Program-made: the position numbers and the translations under genes
Shown: positions 7,902 to 16,189 of the stretch, in pieces
Layout of the letters: every line of letters begins with the position of its first letter
Position numbering within the stretch: the first letter of the stretch is position 1
The notes under the pieces: generated by a model
Told to the model about the DNA's origin: nothing
The model's database searches: none
What the model saw: only the letters and a program-made list of their open reading frames with translations
Origin: a virus
DNA length: 47,320 bases
Virus record (IMG/VR): IMGVR_UViG_3300043496_000174
Span: 1 to 47,320 of that record
Strand: one strand, 5' to 3'

Positions 7902-9451
7902 GGCGTGCCTCCTGCAGGCCTACCGGCGCGCTCGTCGAGGATCTCCTGCTGCTCCGCCGCTGTCAGCCTATCCCACTTCGCCTGCGTCCAGCCTGAAGGC
8001 GGCGCACCAGGAACGACGACTGGCTGCGGGTTGGCCAGGCGGTCGAGATCCTCCTGCGAGACGACGTCGAGCGGGTTCCACTTGTTGCGCTTGGCGCGCT
8101 CGACATAGTCGCGCGCGGTCTTGTCGAACACGTCGCGATAGCCGCCGATGCGCGCTTGGGCGAGAGCCATCAGTTTTAGCCGCGTCGGCTTGTCCAGCGC
8201 AGCGCCGCCATTGACGGCGTTGATGCGGCCGAGAATCTCCGGCGACAGGCCGGCAGAGCGCGCGATATTGACCGCGTCAGTTTCGCGGACGACGGACCCA
8301 GGGTCGAGGATGGTGGCGATACCATAAACGAAGTCAAGGTCGCTGACGTGATCTGTGCGATCGAGCGAGGTTTCCAGCGACTTGTACAGCGGCTCGACCG
8401 TAGACAACATCTCGCGCGCCTTGGTGACTTCCCCGCGCATGCCCTTGATGTCGCTCTGCTTGGTCTCGCCGCCCTCGCCGCCGAGGTCAGTGGGCAGGTG
8501 TCTGGCGTCCTGGCCGAGCAAGATCATCGCCTTTTCGAGGTCCTTCGGGTCGTCGGAATAGGTCAGACCGAGCTGGCCCGCCAGTTTCTGCATCTGGCCG
8601 GCCGGGTCGTTGGAGCGCATGGCGACGATCGCCAATTTCTGGATCTCGGATTTCGACATGACCTTCCGCACCCCCTCGGGGGACTGCGTGGTGATCGTGT
8701 CGTCGCCATTGTCGACCGCCGGGCCGGTCGGAAATGGCCGCGGCTGTCGCGTCGCCGGCGTGGCGACTGTCGGCACTGTCGCCGCCGCTGCGGCGCTGTA
8801 GTCGTCGATCGGCACCGGCGCCGTGTCGGGGTCGTTGAACCAGCTCGACACTTCGGGCGTGTTGACCACCTGCGACGGGTCGGCGATGCGCGCGGCGGAG
8901 AGGTCCAGCCCCGGCGCCAACTGGTCGTATGTCTGCGGCAATGGCCCGCCATTGAGTTCAACCGGCACCGGCGGCTCGCCCACCGCCGGCCAGGTCGGCG
9001 GTTGCAGCTCGGCCGGCAACAGATGCGCTATGGTTGGGTCCTGGCCGGGGTCGACCGACAGTGTCGTCGGCGACGGCTGCGCGTAGGCGAAGGCTTCCTC
9101 CGCCTGCTGCTCCGGCGTCTTGACGAGGCCGAGGCCGGGTTCGACCACCACCGGCGCCTCGATCGGGACCCGCGGCCGGGCGCGGCCCATGTTGTCATAG
9201 ATGTAGTCGGTGGCGGCGCCGGCGGCGGTGGTCTGCTCGTCGAACGCCTGCCGGTCGCGCGCCGCCTTCTCGGCCTCCAACGCGATCAATCCCTGGGTAC
9301 GCTGGCGGTCGAGCTGGGCGCCCATCAAATAGGCTTCGGTCTTGGCCCTGTTGGCGGCGGCGTCGGGGTCGGGGGCGATGGCATTCATGAGGATCTTGGA
9401 GATATCGAGGCCGGTGCTCGAATCTTTGTACTTGACGCCGATCGTGCCCAT
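7898..9451 (-). CDS. Internal virion protein (putative)
   Basis: This encodes 517 aa. The N-terminal 100 residues are helical and charged. Residues of about 110-260 are a Pro/Ala-rich linker. From about 270 the protein is helical again and includes SLDRTDHVSDLDFVYGIATI and ILDPGSVVRETD, a segment I associate with conserved C-terminal regions of podoviral internal proteins. It lies between the gp14-like gene and the 692-aa protein with an ATGA overlap. It is probably part of the DNA ejection complex. Confidence 0.75.
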   Translation of the reverse strand: MGTIGVKYKDSSTGLDISKILMNAIAPDPDAAANRAKTEAYLMGAQLDRQRTQGLIALEAEKAARDRQAFDEQTTAAGAATDYIYDNMGRARPRVPIEAPVVVEPGLGLVKTPEQQAEEAFAYAQPSPTTLSVDPGQDPTIAHLLPAELQPPTWPAVGEPPVPVELNGGPLPQTYDQLAPGLDLSAARIADPSQVVNTPEVSSWFNDPDTAPVPIDDYSAAAAATVPTVATPATRQPRPFPTGPAVDNGDDTITTQSPEGVRKVMSKSEIQKLAIVAMRSNDPAGQMQKLAGQLGLTYSDDPKDLEKAMILLGQDARHLPTDLGGEGGETKQSDIKGMRGEVTKAREMLSTVEPLYKSLETSLDRTDHVSDLDFVYGIATILDPGSVVRETDAVNIARSAGLSPEILGRINAVNGGAALDKPTRLKLMALAQARIGGYRDVFDKTARDYVERAKRNKWNPLDVVSQEDLDRLANPQPVVVPGAPPSGWTQAKWDRLTAAEQQEILDERAGRPAGGTP

Positions 9452-9464
9452 GACTGCATTCCTC

Positions 9465-10280
9465 TCAATAGATCGGGCGCGGGGTCGGTAGCGGTGCCAC
9501 GCCCGGCAGCGTCACGTTACGCAGTCCGTTCCATGCGCTGCTCGTCGCGCCGCTGACGACGCCGGGCTTTATCGCGTTGCCGAAGATGCTGCCGAGTCCG
9601 CCGCCCGCCGCCTGGGCGCCGAGGCCCTGCATGCCGGCGCCGAGGAAGGACTGCGCGATATCGGCAATCGGATTGGAGTAGGATACCTGCACCGGCTGGA
9701 CGTCGTGCTCGGTCGAGTAGGCGGCCATTGACCCGCGGCGGTAATTGTTGGCGACGTCGATCGCCGAGCCGGCGCGCGACTGATTGATCGGATTAACGGT
9801 GCCGAGGCCTTCCCGGCTGCCGCCATAGGAGTTGATCGTCGCCAGCGCCTTGAGCCGCTGCTTGGCGGACGCCGTGGCGTCGTTGAGCCGGCGCGCCATA
9901 TCGGTCTGGAACACCTCGCCGCCGCCGCTCTGGCCTGTCAGCGCGGCGTCGGCGACCGATGTCGGCACTGCCGGGTCGGCGCTGGCCTGGATGTCGCCTT
10001 CGCCTCCGTAGAGCTTGCCGAGCCTCGCCTCTTCCGCGCTTTGCAGGTTCTGTTGGTTCTCGGCGCCGATGTCGGCCAGTCCCTTCTGCTGTGCGGCGGA
10101 TGCCTCCTGGCGGAATGATTCCTGGCGCTGCTTTTCGGCGGCGCGCGCCTTGTCCTGGTACGCCTTCCAGCTGTTGAACTCGGATTCCTGCTTCTTCTGC
10201 GCGCCGGCGCGGCCGATCGTATTAGCGGCGGTGCCGGCGGCACCGATGGCAAGCGAGGCGATGGTCAGCGGGTCGCACAT
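9465..10280 (-). CDS. T7 gp14-like internal virion protein
   Basis: This encodes 271 aa. The N-terminus, MCDPLTIASLAIGAAGTAAN, is a Cys-Asp-Pro start followed by a hydrophobic helix, a typical opening of gp14-like internal core proteins, which insert into the outer membrane at infection. Next come a Gln/Glu/Ala-rich coiled coil (residues 28-90), Ser/Gly-rich linkers, and a C-terminal Gly-rich hydrophobic region (SFLGAGMQGLGAQAAGGGLG). Gene order (GNAT-like proteins upstream, larger internal proteins downstream) agrees. It is named by resemblance and position. Confidence 0.75.
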   Translation of the reverse strand: MCDPLTIASLAIGAAGTAANTIGRAGAQKKQESEFNSWKAYQDKARAAEKQRQESFRQEASAAQQKGLADIGAENQQNLQSAEEARLGKLYGGEGDIQASADPAVPTSVADAALTGQSGGGEVFQTDMARRLNDATASAKQRLKALATINSYGGSREGLGTVNPINQSRAGSAIDVANNYRRGSMAAYSTEHDVQPVQVSYSNPIADIAQSFLGAGMQGLGAQAAGGGLGSIFGNAIKPGVVSGATSSAWNGLRNVTLPGVAPLPTPRPIY

Positions 10281-10281
10281 G

Positions 10282-11202
10282 TCACGCCCTCACGATGGTT
10301 GAGCCGGGGGTGTTATACCTGCGGCCCATAGCGTCATAGCCGGCGCTAGAGCGGGCGTTCTGGTAGCCGGTGGCGGCGTTGGCGCCGCCGACCAGGGCGA
10401 TTTTGAACATCTCACCGAGCGGCGACGTGTCGGGCTTCTCCAGTGACAGGTCGTGAACCGCGGCGAGCGCCTGGTTGACCACGGCATTGGGGTCTTCGAC
10501 CGTCTGCACCTGGCTTTCGGCGTTGGCGCGCTCCTTGTTGACGCGACTGCGCAGGTCGCCGGCGGCGGTGTCGGCCTTGGCATAGACGTCGCCGGTATTG
10601 ACTTCGTTCTGCTTGACCAGATCAGCCAGCGCCACGTTGCCGGCGGACGAGCGACCAGTGCCGGCGCGGGCCAGCCGGTAGGTCAGCTCGTCGCGGGCGT
10701 CGCCATATTGGTCGGTCACCTGCGGCATGTAGTAGTCGACGATGCCGCCGCCGTACTTGTCGTAGAACTCTTTGCCGAAGCCGCCCTCGATGGCGCCGGT
10801 CGGCGTCTCCGTGACGACGTCCTGTGTAGACCCCACGGCGTAATACTTGCCGTCCGGCCCGAGCACCTTCTTGACGCCGGGCGTACCCTTGATGAACTTG
10901 GCCGCCGTGCCGCCGCTCTTGGTGCGGTCGCCGCTGCCGCCGGTGTAGCCCGGCTTGGCGGCTATCTTCTTGTCCGGCGTGCCGCCGACGGTCTTGTAGC
11001 TGTAGCCGGTCGGCAGCGTGCCGGATAGCTTGGTGCTGGTCGTCGTGCTGGTCGTCGCCGGCTTGCCTTCGAAGGCGGCCTTGATGTTGGCCATGCCCTG
11101 CTGGATGCGGATCTTGCGCTGTTCTTCCTTCTTGCGCGCCTCCGCCGCCTCTTTCTTCTGCTGGCTGATCAGCTCGTCATTGCCCGAACTTTTGCCGCCC
11201 AT
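10282..11202 (-). CDS. Hypothetical virion protein with Lys-rich coiled-coil N-terminus
   Basis: This encodes 306 aa from an ATG with AAAGGAC eight bases upstream. Residues 8-50 are a strongly charged helix (QQKKEAAEARKKEEQRKIR). A Thr/Ser-rich stretch with STTTSTK follows, then a Gly-rich middle and a mixed C-terminal domain. There is no known motif. It lies between the GNAT-like pair and the gp14-like protein, where podoviruses often keep internal or tail-assembly proteins. Confidence 0.7.
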   Translation of the reverse strand: MGGKSSGNDELISQQKKEAAEARKKEEQRKIRIQQGMANIKAAFEGKPATTSTTTSTKLSGTLPTGYSYKTVGGTPDKKIAAKPGYTGGSGDRTKSGGTAAKFIKGTPGVKKVLGPDGKYYAVGSTQDVVTETPTGAIEGGFGKEFYDKYGGGIVDYYMPQVTDQYGDARDELTYRLARAGTGRSSAGNVALADLVKQNEVNTGDVYAKADTAAGDLRSRVNKERANAESQVQTVEDPNAVVNQALAAVHDLSLEKPDTSPLGEMFKIALVGGANAATGYQNARSSAGYDAMGRRYNTPGSTIVRA

Positions 11203-11220
11203 CGACGTAGTCCTTTCGAT

Positions 11221-11736
11221 CTATAGCGCGCGGCCCATGACGGTGCCGATCGGCTTGAACCCGTATTTTGCGAGCATGTTTTCCAGGCCGCGCGATGCCG
11301 CCGTCTCGGAGGTGATCGGCGCATGGAAGGCGCAGGCGCCATCGTGTATGGCGGCGTCAACGCCGAGGCCGCAGAGGATCGACGCCACCGCCGAGCGCCG
11401 GTGCTTTTTCGCGACGAAGAACTTGTCCAGCACGGCCACCGGCTTTTCCGAAAAGTTGTGATCGAGGCCATAGGAAAAGAACCCGACCACCTCGCCGTCG
11501 CATTCGGCCAGCAGGAAGGTTTCGGCGCCGTAGGTGATGACCTTGTCCAGCCACACGTCATAGCGCGCTGGATCCGGCACGATGCCGCGGTCCTTGTAGT
11601 GGACCTCGCCCCAATGCTCCGGCCACAATGCGGCTATCGCCGGCACGTCTTCCGGCGTAGCGGCGCGGAACGTGTAGCGGTCGACAGTGTCGGTAACGAT
11701 GCGGCGGCGTATGTCAGTGTAGGACATATGGCTCAT
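11221..11736 (-). CDS. GNAT-fold acetyltransferase-like protein
   Basis: This encodes 171 aa from the ATG at 11736 (MSHMSYTD; the ATG at 11727 is equally possible). The layout is that of a GNAT domain: TFRAATPEDVPAIAALW at the start, a central strand pair (FLLAECDGEVVGFFSYG), then VLDKFFVAKKHRRSAVASIL, the usual site of the acetyl-CoA pyrophosphate loop, here in the degenerate form KKHRRSAV. Acetyltransferase activity is therefore not assured. It overlaps a second GNAT-like gene upstream. In podoviruses such genes occur beside the tail nozzle, where they may act as virion or assembly proteins. Confidence 0.75.
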   Translation of the reverse strand: MSHMSYTDIRRRIVTDTVDRYTFRAATPEDVPAIAALWPEHWGEVHYKDRGIVPDPARYDVWLDKVITYGAETFLLAECDGEVVGFFSYGLDHNFSEKPVAVLDKFFVAKKHRRSAVASILCGLGVDAAIHDGACAFHAPITSETAASRGLENMLAKYGFKPIGTVMGRAL

Positions 11737-12184
11737 AATCGCGCTGGTAGAGCAGCAGCGGGGTGCCAATATCCCCAGGCGTGGCTTGGGCTTTGAACCC
11801 CAAACGTGACAGCCATAGACGCGAGCCGTGATTGTCCTGGTGGACCTGGCAGGTGGCTCGGTTGACCCCGATTGCACGTAAGGACGGGATCATTTCTTCG
11901 CGTAGGTAGCGCGTGACAGCCTTGATTGCGCGTGTGCCTTGCCGGGTCTTATAGCCCCAGACGCGGGCGCCGACAACGCCGGTCGGGTGAGCACCGAAGG
12001 CGAAGATCGGCAACATCGCGTGGTCGAGCGCCACCTTGTGAATCAGTGAGCGCTCGGCGTCCGCGGCCAGCGCCGTATAGTCGTCGGCGTCGCGGGTGCA
12101 GGACATCTCCATGCGATCGACCGGCGACATCCAGGCCGCCACATAGGCGAGGTCCTGGAAGGTGGCGGTGGCGATGGTGATCAC
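11714..12184 (-). CDS. GNAT-like protein (possibly T7 gp13 position equivalent)
   Basis: This encodes 156 aa from a GTG that overlaps the stop of the nozzle gene (GTGA). It has the GNAT pattern of an N-terminal strand and helix (ATFQDLAYVAAWM), a central strand (PIFAFGAHPTGVVGARVWGY), a helix, and C-terminal NHGSRLWLSRLGFKA, where the Asn-x-x-x-x-x-x-x-x-GF shape is typical of the acetyl-CoA-proximal helix and strand. The canonical Q/RxxGxG/A loop is not evident. It sits where T7-like phages carry the small internal protein A, which makes a structural use plausible. Confidence 0.7.
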   Translation of the reverse strand: MITIATATFQDLAYVAAWMSPVDRMEMSCTRDADDYTALAADAERSLIHKVALDHAMLPIFAFGAHPTGVVGARVWGYKTRQGTRAIKAVTRYLREEMIPSLRAIGVNRATCQVHQDNHGSRLWLSRLGFKAQATPGDIGTPLLLYQRDYEPYVLH

Positions 12185-13884
12185 TGTTCATCATCCGCCG
12201 TTTTGTAGTGGATGGCGATATTCGACAGCGTCGCCGGGTCGCTGTTGTGGCAGTGGAAGTGCAGCGAGATGTGGCTGCCGTAGCCCTGCAATTCGGCGCG
12301 GCCGTGGTTCCACGTCGAGGCGGAAAAGGTGCCGACGACTTCGGTGACCTCCGGCTGGTTGAAATCATAGCTGACGTGGACGTGCCATTCGCCGGTGATC
12401 GACATGTCGAGCGCCTCGAATGTTTTGTTGTGGCCCGGCTTCTTGCCGTTGAGATACGGCAGCCAGACGTCGACCTCGCAGTGGTCATAGGATGCCCCGT
12501 CAGGGCCGCCGTAGATGATCAGGTCATCGCCACTGCGGAAGAACAGGCGGCCGCCGCAGGCGACGGCGTGCTCGATGGTGAACGTCTCCATGTCGTCGCC
12601 CTGCGTCGTCTCGTATTTCGACCAGGCGGTGATGTCGGGGCCGGGGAAATACGACAGCACGTAGACCTCTTCCGGGAACACCATCCAGAACCGGCCGACA
12701 TAGGGTTCCAGCATGGCGACCGCCTTGTCGGCGTATTCCTGCCCGCGGTCCTGGCGGACGGAAGACATCAGCCGATCGATCGGCGAACCAATGTCGGACA
12801 CGCTGGCGGAGTTGGACGAATCCTTAGCCTTCATCGAGCGGATGCCGGACCTGTCGAGGTAGAGAACGTCGCCGGATCCATACTGTGATGTCGATCGCGG
12901 CGCCGTGGTGCCGGCGCCGCGCAGCAGCTGCACGTAGGCGTTCTGCAAAGGATCCGGGTCGACCGCCCATAGCTGGATGGCCTCCGACGAGAGGATCGCC
13001 AGCTTGTCGTAATAGACTTCAATCGAGGTGAGCTTTTCCGAATCGGAATCTTGCAGCGACAGATTGATGAAGCCGGCGCCGGTGGCCGGCTTCGGGTTGA
13101 CCTTGACGCCGGTGGTCTGCGCCGCGGTAGCGGCGGCGGTATTGACGTCGCCGAGCGTGAAGGTATTGGCGACCGCGTCGACGGCGGTGACCTGGTGCGG
13201 TCCATTGGCGGCGGCGTGGGTGGTGTCGGCACCGGAAATCACCACGACCCTGTCGACGGCAAACTTGCCCATGTCGGCGGGCGACACCGTGCAGACGGCG
13301 GGAAAACTATTCGACAGGCTGGTGACGGTAACCAGGTCGGCGCTGGTCGGCAGGTCCCACAGCAGCGGGTCGTTGATAGCCGAGAAATACAGATACTTGC
13401 CGCCGATCGAATAGACCTTCGACTGATAGGTGCGGATGTAGTAGCCCTTGCCGGACCCCTGGGTGCGGACGGCATCGTAATAATGCGGGTTCTTGTCCGC
13501 ATCGGTGGCGCCCGACGGTTGCGCGCAGACGACGTATAGCTTGCCGTCGAAACTATCATAGTCGATCTGGGTGAGGTCGGTCGCGGCGTTCGGCAGTTTC
13601 TGTATCTTCATCGCTATATTGGCGATGCCGTATGCCGCCAGGTCCGGCGGCGGCACGTCGACGTTGCGGCTGAAGGCGTATAGCGTCGCCTCGGTCGACG
13701 CCAAACCAAACGTGCCGGCGAGAAGATTGTCGCCCACCTTGACGAAGGCGCGGCGCTTTTCGATCTCGCCGCCGGGCGAGATGGCTGCGTTGGTTAGCCT
13801 GGTAAGCGTGCCGCCGGGCGCCGTCAGCGGCGACTTGCGGACGTCCAGCCCCGCGGCGAAGTTGTCAACGACCTCGTATGTCAT
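12181..13884 (-). CDS. Tail nozzle protein (tubular protein B / gp10-like)
   Basis: This encodes 567 aa. It begins with VVDNFAAGLDVRKSPLTAPG and then GGEIEKRRAF, an opening common to podoviral nozzle or stabilisation proteins, which are beta-propeller-like proteins at the distal end of the short tail that hold DNA and connect fibres. The rest is strand-rich with repeated Tyr/Asp/Gly motifs (YFSAINDPLLWDL, YLDRSGIRSMKA, RFWMVFPEEVYVLSYF). It follows the adaptor gene by 3 bp. The assignment rests on family resemblance and the conserved order adaptor to nozzle to internal proteins. Confidence 0.8.
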   Translation of the reverse strand: MTYEVVDNFAAGLDVRKSPLTAPGGTLTRLTNAAISPGGEIEKRRAFVKVGDNLLAGTFGLASTEATLYAFSRNVDVPPPDLAAYGIANIAMKIQKLPNAATDLTQIDYDSFDGKLYVVCAQPSGATDADKNPHYYDAVRTQGSGKGYYIRTYQSKVYSIGGKYLYFSAINDPLLWDLPTSADLVTVTSLSNSFPAVCTVSPADMGKFAVDRVVVISGADTTHAAANGPHQVTAVDAVANTFTLGDVNTAAATAAQTTGVKVNPKPATGAGFINLSLQDSDSEKLTSIEVYYDKLAILSSEAIQLWAVDPDPLQNAYVQLLRGAGTTAPRSTSQYGSGDVLYLDRSGIRSMKAKDSSNSASVSDIGSPIDRLMSSVRQDRGQEYADKAVAMLEPYVGRFWMVFPEEVYVLSYFPGPDITAWSKYETTQGDDMETFTIEHAVACGGRLFFRSGDDLIIYGGPDGASYDHCEVDVWLPYLNGKKPGHNKTFEALDMSITGEWHVHVSYDFNQPEVTEVVGTFSASTWNHGRAELQGYGSHISLHFHCHNSDPATLSNIAIHYKTADDEQ

Positions 13885-13887
13885 CGA

Positions 13888-14589
13888 TCACCTGGGGTGG
13901 AAGGATGAGTATGCGCCATTGCCCGGCGACATCGAGCCGAGCGTCGACACCTTGTTCTTGGCGGTCACCTGGTTGCCGAGCAATTTGGTCAGGTGCCGCT
14001 GCGCCTTCTGCATTTTGTTCGCCGCATCTTCCGCCTTGGCGCGGGCCAGCAATTCGGACGCGGCAAATAGGATGATGCAGGTCGCGTCGAGTGTGCTGCG
14101 ATCGGTGCTGTTGATCAGCGGCTCCAGTTCGCGATTACCCTTGAAGCGCAGCCAGCCGCCGCTCTGTGGCGTCGGCCAAACCCGAAACTTGTAATTGCTG
14201 CCGCCGATATCGCGGCCGCTCGCCTCCCAGCACGCCACCGGGTCTCCGTCAGAGCTGTTGGCGCCGCCGACGGATATTTTATCCTCGCCAATGCCATAGT
14301 TGACGGGCGCCCAGCTGGTGCTCGCGGTCTGCGCCGACCATGCTTCGCGGATGGCGTCGAAGCTCATATTGGGGGTGAATTCATAGGTGTAGATCCCCGG
14401 CGTCAGCGGCACGTCCTCGCGGGCGGTCAGCTCCGGCCATATGAACGCCGTCCACATCTCCTCCTGCGTGCGCTTGAGCAGGTATTTCAACGTCGTCTCG
14501 GCATTGACACCCTGCGCCACGGCGAGGCTGTGGCCGGCCTCGGCGCGCAGACTGGCGACCATTTCCTGTAGCGTCTGGGTGCGTGCCAT
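13888..14589 (-). CDS. Head-to-tail adaptor protein
   Basis: This encodes 233 aa. It is helical at the start (MVASLRAEAGHSLAVAQGV, then LKYLLKRTQEEMWTAF). A strand-rich middle (TPGIYTYEFTPNMSFDAIREAW) follows, then a C-terminal helical region (CIILFAASELLARAKAEDA) and a flexible Gly/Ser tail. This plan matches the podoviral adaptor family (gp11/SU10-type), a dodecameric ring joining portal and nozzle. It lies between the capsid group and the nozzle gene, as expected. Confidence 0.8.
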   Translation of the reverse strand: MARTQTLQEMVASLRAEAGHSLAVAQGVNAETTLKYLLKRTQEEMWTAFIWPELTAREDVPLTPGIYTYEFTPNMSFDAIREAWSAQTASTSWAPVNYGIGEDKISVGGANSSDGDPVACWEASGRDIGGSNYKFRVWPTPQSGGWLRFKGNRELEPLINSTDRSTLDATCIILFAASELLARAKAEDAANKMQKAQRHLTKLLGNQVTAKNKVSTLGSMSPGNGAYSSFHPR

Positions 14590-14595
14590 CGATTT

Positions 14596-15000
14596 TTAAG
14601 CCTCTGCTGCGGCAGGCTCAAACCGGCCGGTGCGCGCATTCTTCACCGACTTGACGGCCGGCGGCGCCACGCCTTCGGTGATCTCGGCTTCCTGGCTGAT
14701 CGGGTTCTTCCACTCCAGGCCCTGCGCCAATGTGGCTTGCGGCGCCTCCATATCGGTCGGCCCGCTGCGCGGGAATACCTCCGATACCTTGTCCTCGCCA
14801 TACTTCATCACCAGGCGCTCGCGCTCGGCGCGGGGGTGCTGGTCGACGCGGACGAACGGCTCGACGCGGTCGATGGCGTCGGCGCCGTGGATGAACTGAA
14901 TCATCTGCACCTCAGGCCAGGAGATCGGCGCGTACTGGTCTGCGTAGTAGATCTGTTGCGGGTCGCCGCCGATGGAGATCATTGCCCTGCAGAAATGCAT
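14596..15000 (-). CDS. Hypothetical protein downstream of major capsid
   Basis: This encodes 134 aa from the ATG at 15000, chosen for the GGGAG seven bases upstream; the open frame extends higher but would overlap the capsid gene. It starts MHFCRAMISIGGDPQQIYYADQ. The C-terminal half is Pro/Ala-rich and ends with a basic patch (VKSVKNARTGRFEPAAAEA). Being placed directly after the capsid gene and a strong hairpin, it could be a head-decoration or head-completion protein, but no motif proves it. Confidence 0.7.
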   Translation of the reverse strand: MHFCRAMISIGGDPQQIYYADQYAPISWPEVQMIQFIHGADAIDRVEPFVRVDQHPRAERERLVMKYGEDKVSEVFPRSGPTDMEAPQATLAQGLEWKNPISQEAEITEGVAPPAVKSVKNARTGRFEPAAAEA

Positions 15001-15019
15001 TAGTCGCTCCCATGAAAAT

Positions 15020-15053
15020 GGGGTGACAAAATCCGTACGGAAAATGTCACCCC
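15020..15053 (-). terminator. Hairpin after the major capsid gene
   Basis: On the leftward strand the arms GGGGTGACA and TGTCACCCC pair over 9 bp, with a second small stem (TCCG/CGGA) at the tip, followed by ATTTTC. This is a plausible partial terminator or RNA-processing site just behind the capsid stop. It would let capsid mRNA accumulate above downstream genes. The U-run is short, so read-through is expected. Confidence 0.6.
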
Positions 15054-15059
15054 GCTTAG

Positions 15060-16175
15060 CTAGACGATGTCGATGACCAGGCTGGAATTGAACTGCTTGC
15101 CGATGAGCTGGCAGGTCGAGGTGATCGAGCGGTACATCAGGAACTGATTGTGCGGGCGGGCGGGCGTGTGCTTGTGCATCCACTCGTCCTCCATCACCAT
15201 CAGCATGATTTTCTTGGTGTCGATCCAGTAGCCGCGCTTCGACAGTCCCATCTGGTCGAGCGTCGGGTCGTAGATCACTTCGGCACCGGCAAAATACATG
15301 TCACCCATTGCGCCATCCTGCGACTTCGTGAAGCCGGTCATCGAGTACGTGCCGTTAGCGCGCATCTCTTTTTCCATAGCCCCCAAGAAATCACTGCCGA
15401 CCAAGAATAGGTCAGGCTTGCCGCCGTACTTGCTCAGCTGACGCAGTTCGCTCTGCAACACGGCCAGAAGCGCGCCGCCGTCAGCGACGTTGCTGGTGAC
15501 CGCGCCGCCGCCGTGAACGCCGAGCGCCGGCGTGCCGGTTACCTTGGCGCCAAAGGCCGCAGTGCGGGCGCGGTTGCGCCACCACTCATTGCCAACCACG
15601 GCCCGGTCAAGGCCGCCGACAACGCCGACCGACGGGTCGTCGGCAACCAGCAGCTTGAGGCCGGCGATCGCCTTCGGATCGGCGACACCGTCGCCATAGA
15701 GCAGCGCGTTGAAGTCGCGCGCGTATTTCTCACCCAAATCGAACAACTTGTCTTCCAACAAGCCGACCAGGATGGTCATTTCACGCCGCGAATGCTCGGA
15801 AGTGCGCTCGCCATTCGAACCGGGATCGACGACACTGATGCCGTCGATCTTCAGCTCGGTGTGGGTCAGCTCAAGACCGAGATGCATTTCACGCCAAGGA
15901 TAATTGGCGCGCTTAATGTTAGCCGGCGTATAAAATACGACCGTGTCATTATGCGTGTAGCCTTTGAGCGTATCGTTGACGCCGCCGTTGCCAAAAGCAC
16001 CGGAAACCGCGATCGAAATATTGCCCTTGCCGCCCGGAAAGTACTTCTTCCGCGCGACCATCTTGTCCATCATCGGACGCTTGATGAGCGTCTGCCGCCA
16101 CTGCTCGCCCTGGTCTAAGTAATAGTCGAGCGAAGCATTGGCGATGTTGGTGATCTCGCCTGCTGTGAATGCCAT
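15060..16175 (-). CDS. Major capsid protein
   Basis: This encodes 371 aa from an ATG with GGGGAG upstream. The sequence (MAFTAGEITNIANASLDYYL, YFPGGKGNISIAVSG, then late segments YMSITSTCQLIG-like and KKIMLMVMEDEWMHKHTP) fits a HK97-fold coat protein. It lacks a long N-terminal delta domain but has a separate scaffold gene immediately upstream. Position between scaffold and adaptor, length and balanced composition support the call. It forms the icosahedral shell around the packaged DNA. The strong hairpin just behind the stop fits a highly expressed gene. Confidence 0.85.
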   Translation of the reverse strand: MAFTAGEITNIANASLDYYLDQGEQWRQTLIKRPMMDKMVARKKYFPGGKGNISIAVSGAFGNGGVNDTLKGYTHNDTVVFYTPANIKRANYPWREMHLGLELTHTELKIDGISVVDPGSNGERTSEHSRREMTILVGLLEDKLFDLGEKYARDFNALLYGDGVADPKAIAGLKLLVADDPSVGVVGGLDRAVVGNEWWRNRARTAAFGAKVTGTPALGVHGGGAVTSNVADGGALLAVLQSELRQLSKYGGKPDLFLVGSDFLGAMEKEMRANGTYSMTGFTKSQDGAMGDMYFAGAEVIYDPTLDQMGLSKRGYWIDTKKIMLMVMEDEWMHKHTPARPHNQFLMYRSITSTCQLIGKQFNSSLVIDIV

Positions 16176-16189
16176 TTAGGCTCCCCTTT

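Noticed and set aside
6240-8108. Long plus-strand open frame (622 codons) opposite the internal protein genes
   Set aside because: It mirrors the codon bias of the leftward 692-aa gene in GC-rich DNA. The translation is Arg/Ala/Leu/Gly-rich without domains, and no ribosome-binding site or operon context supports it.
15001-15183. Upstream extension of the gene after the capsid to 15183
   Set aside because: It would overlap the capsid gene by over 120 bp. The ATG at 15000 has a good ribosome-binding site.
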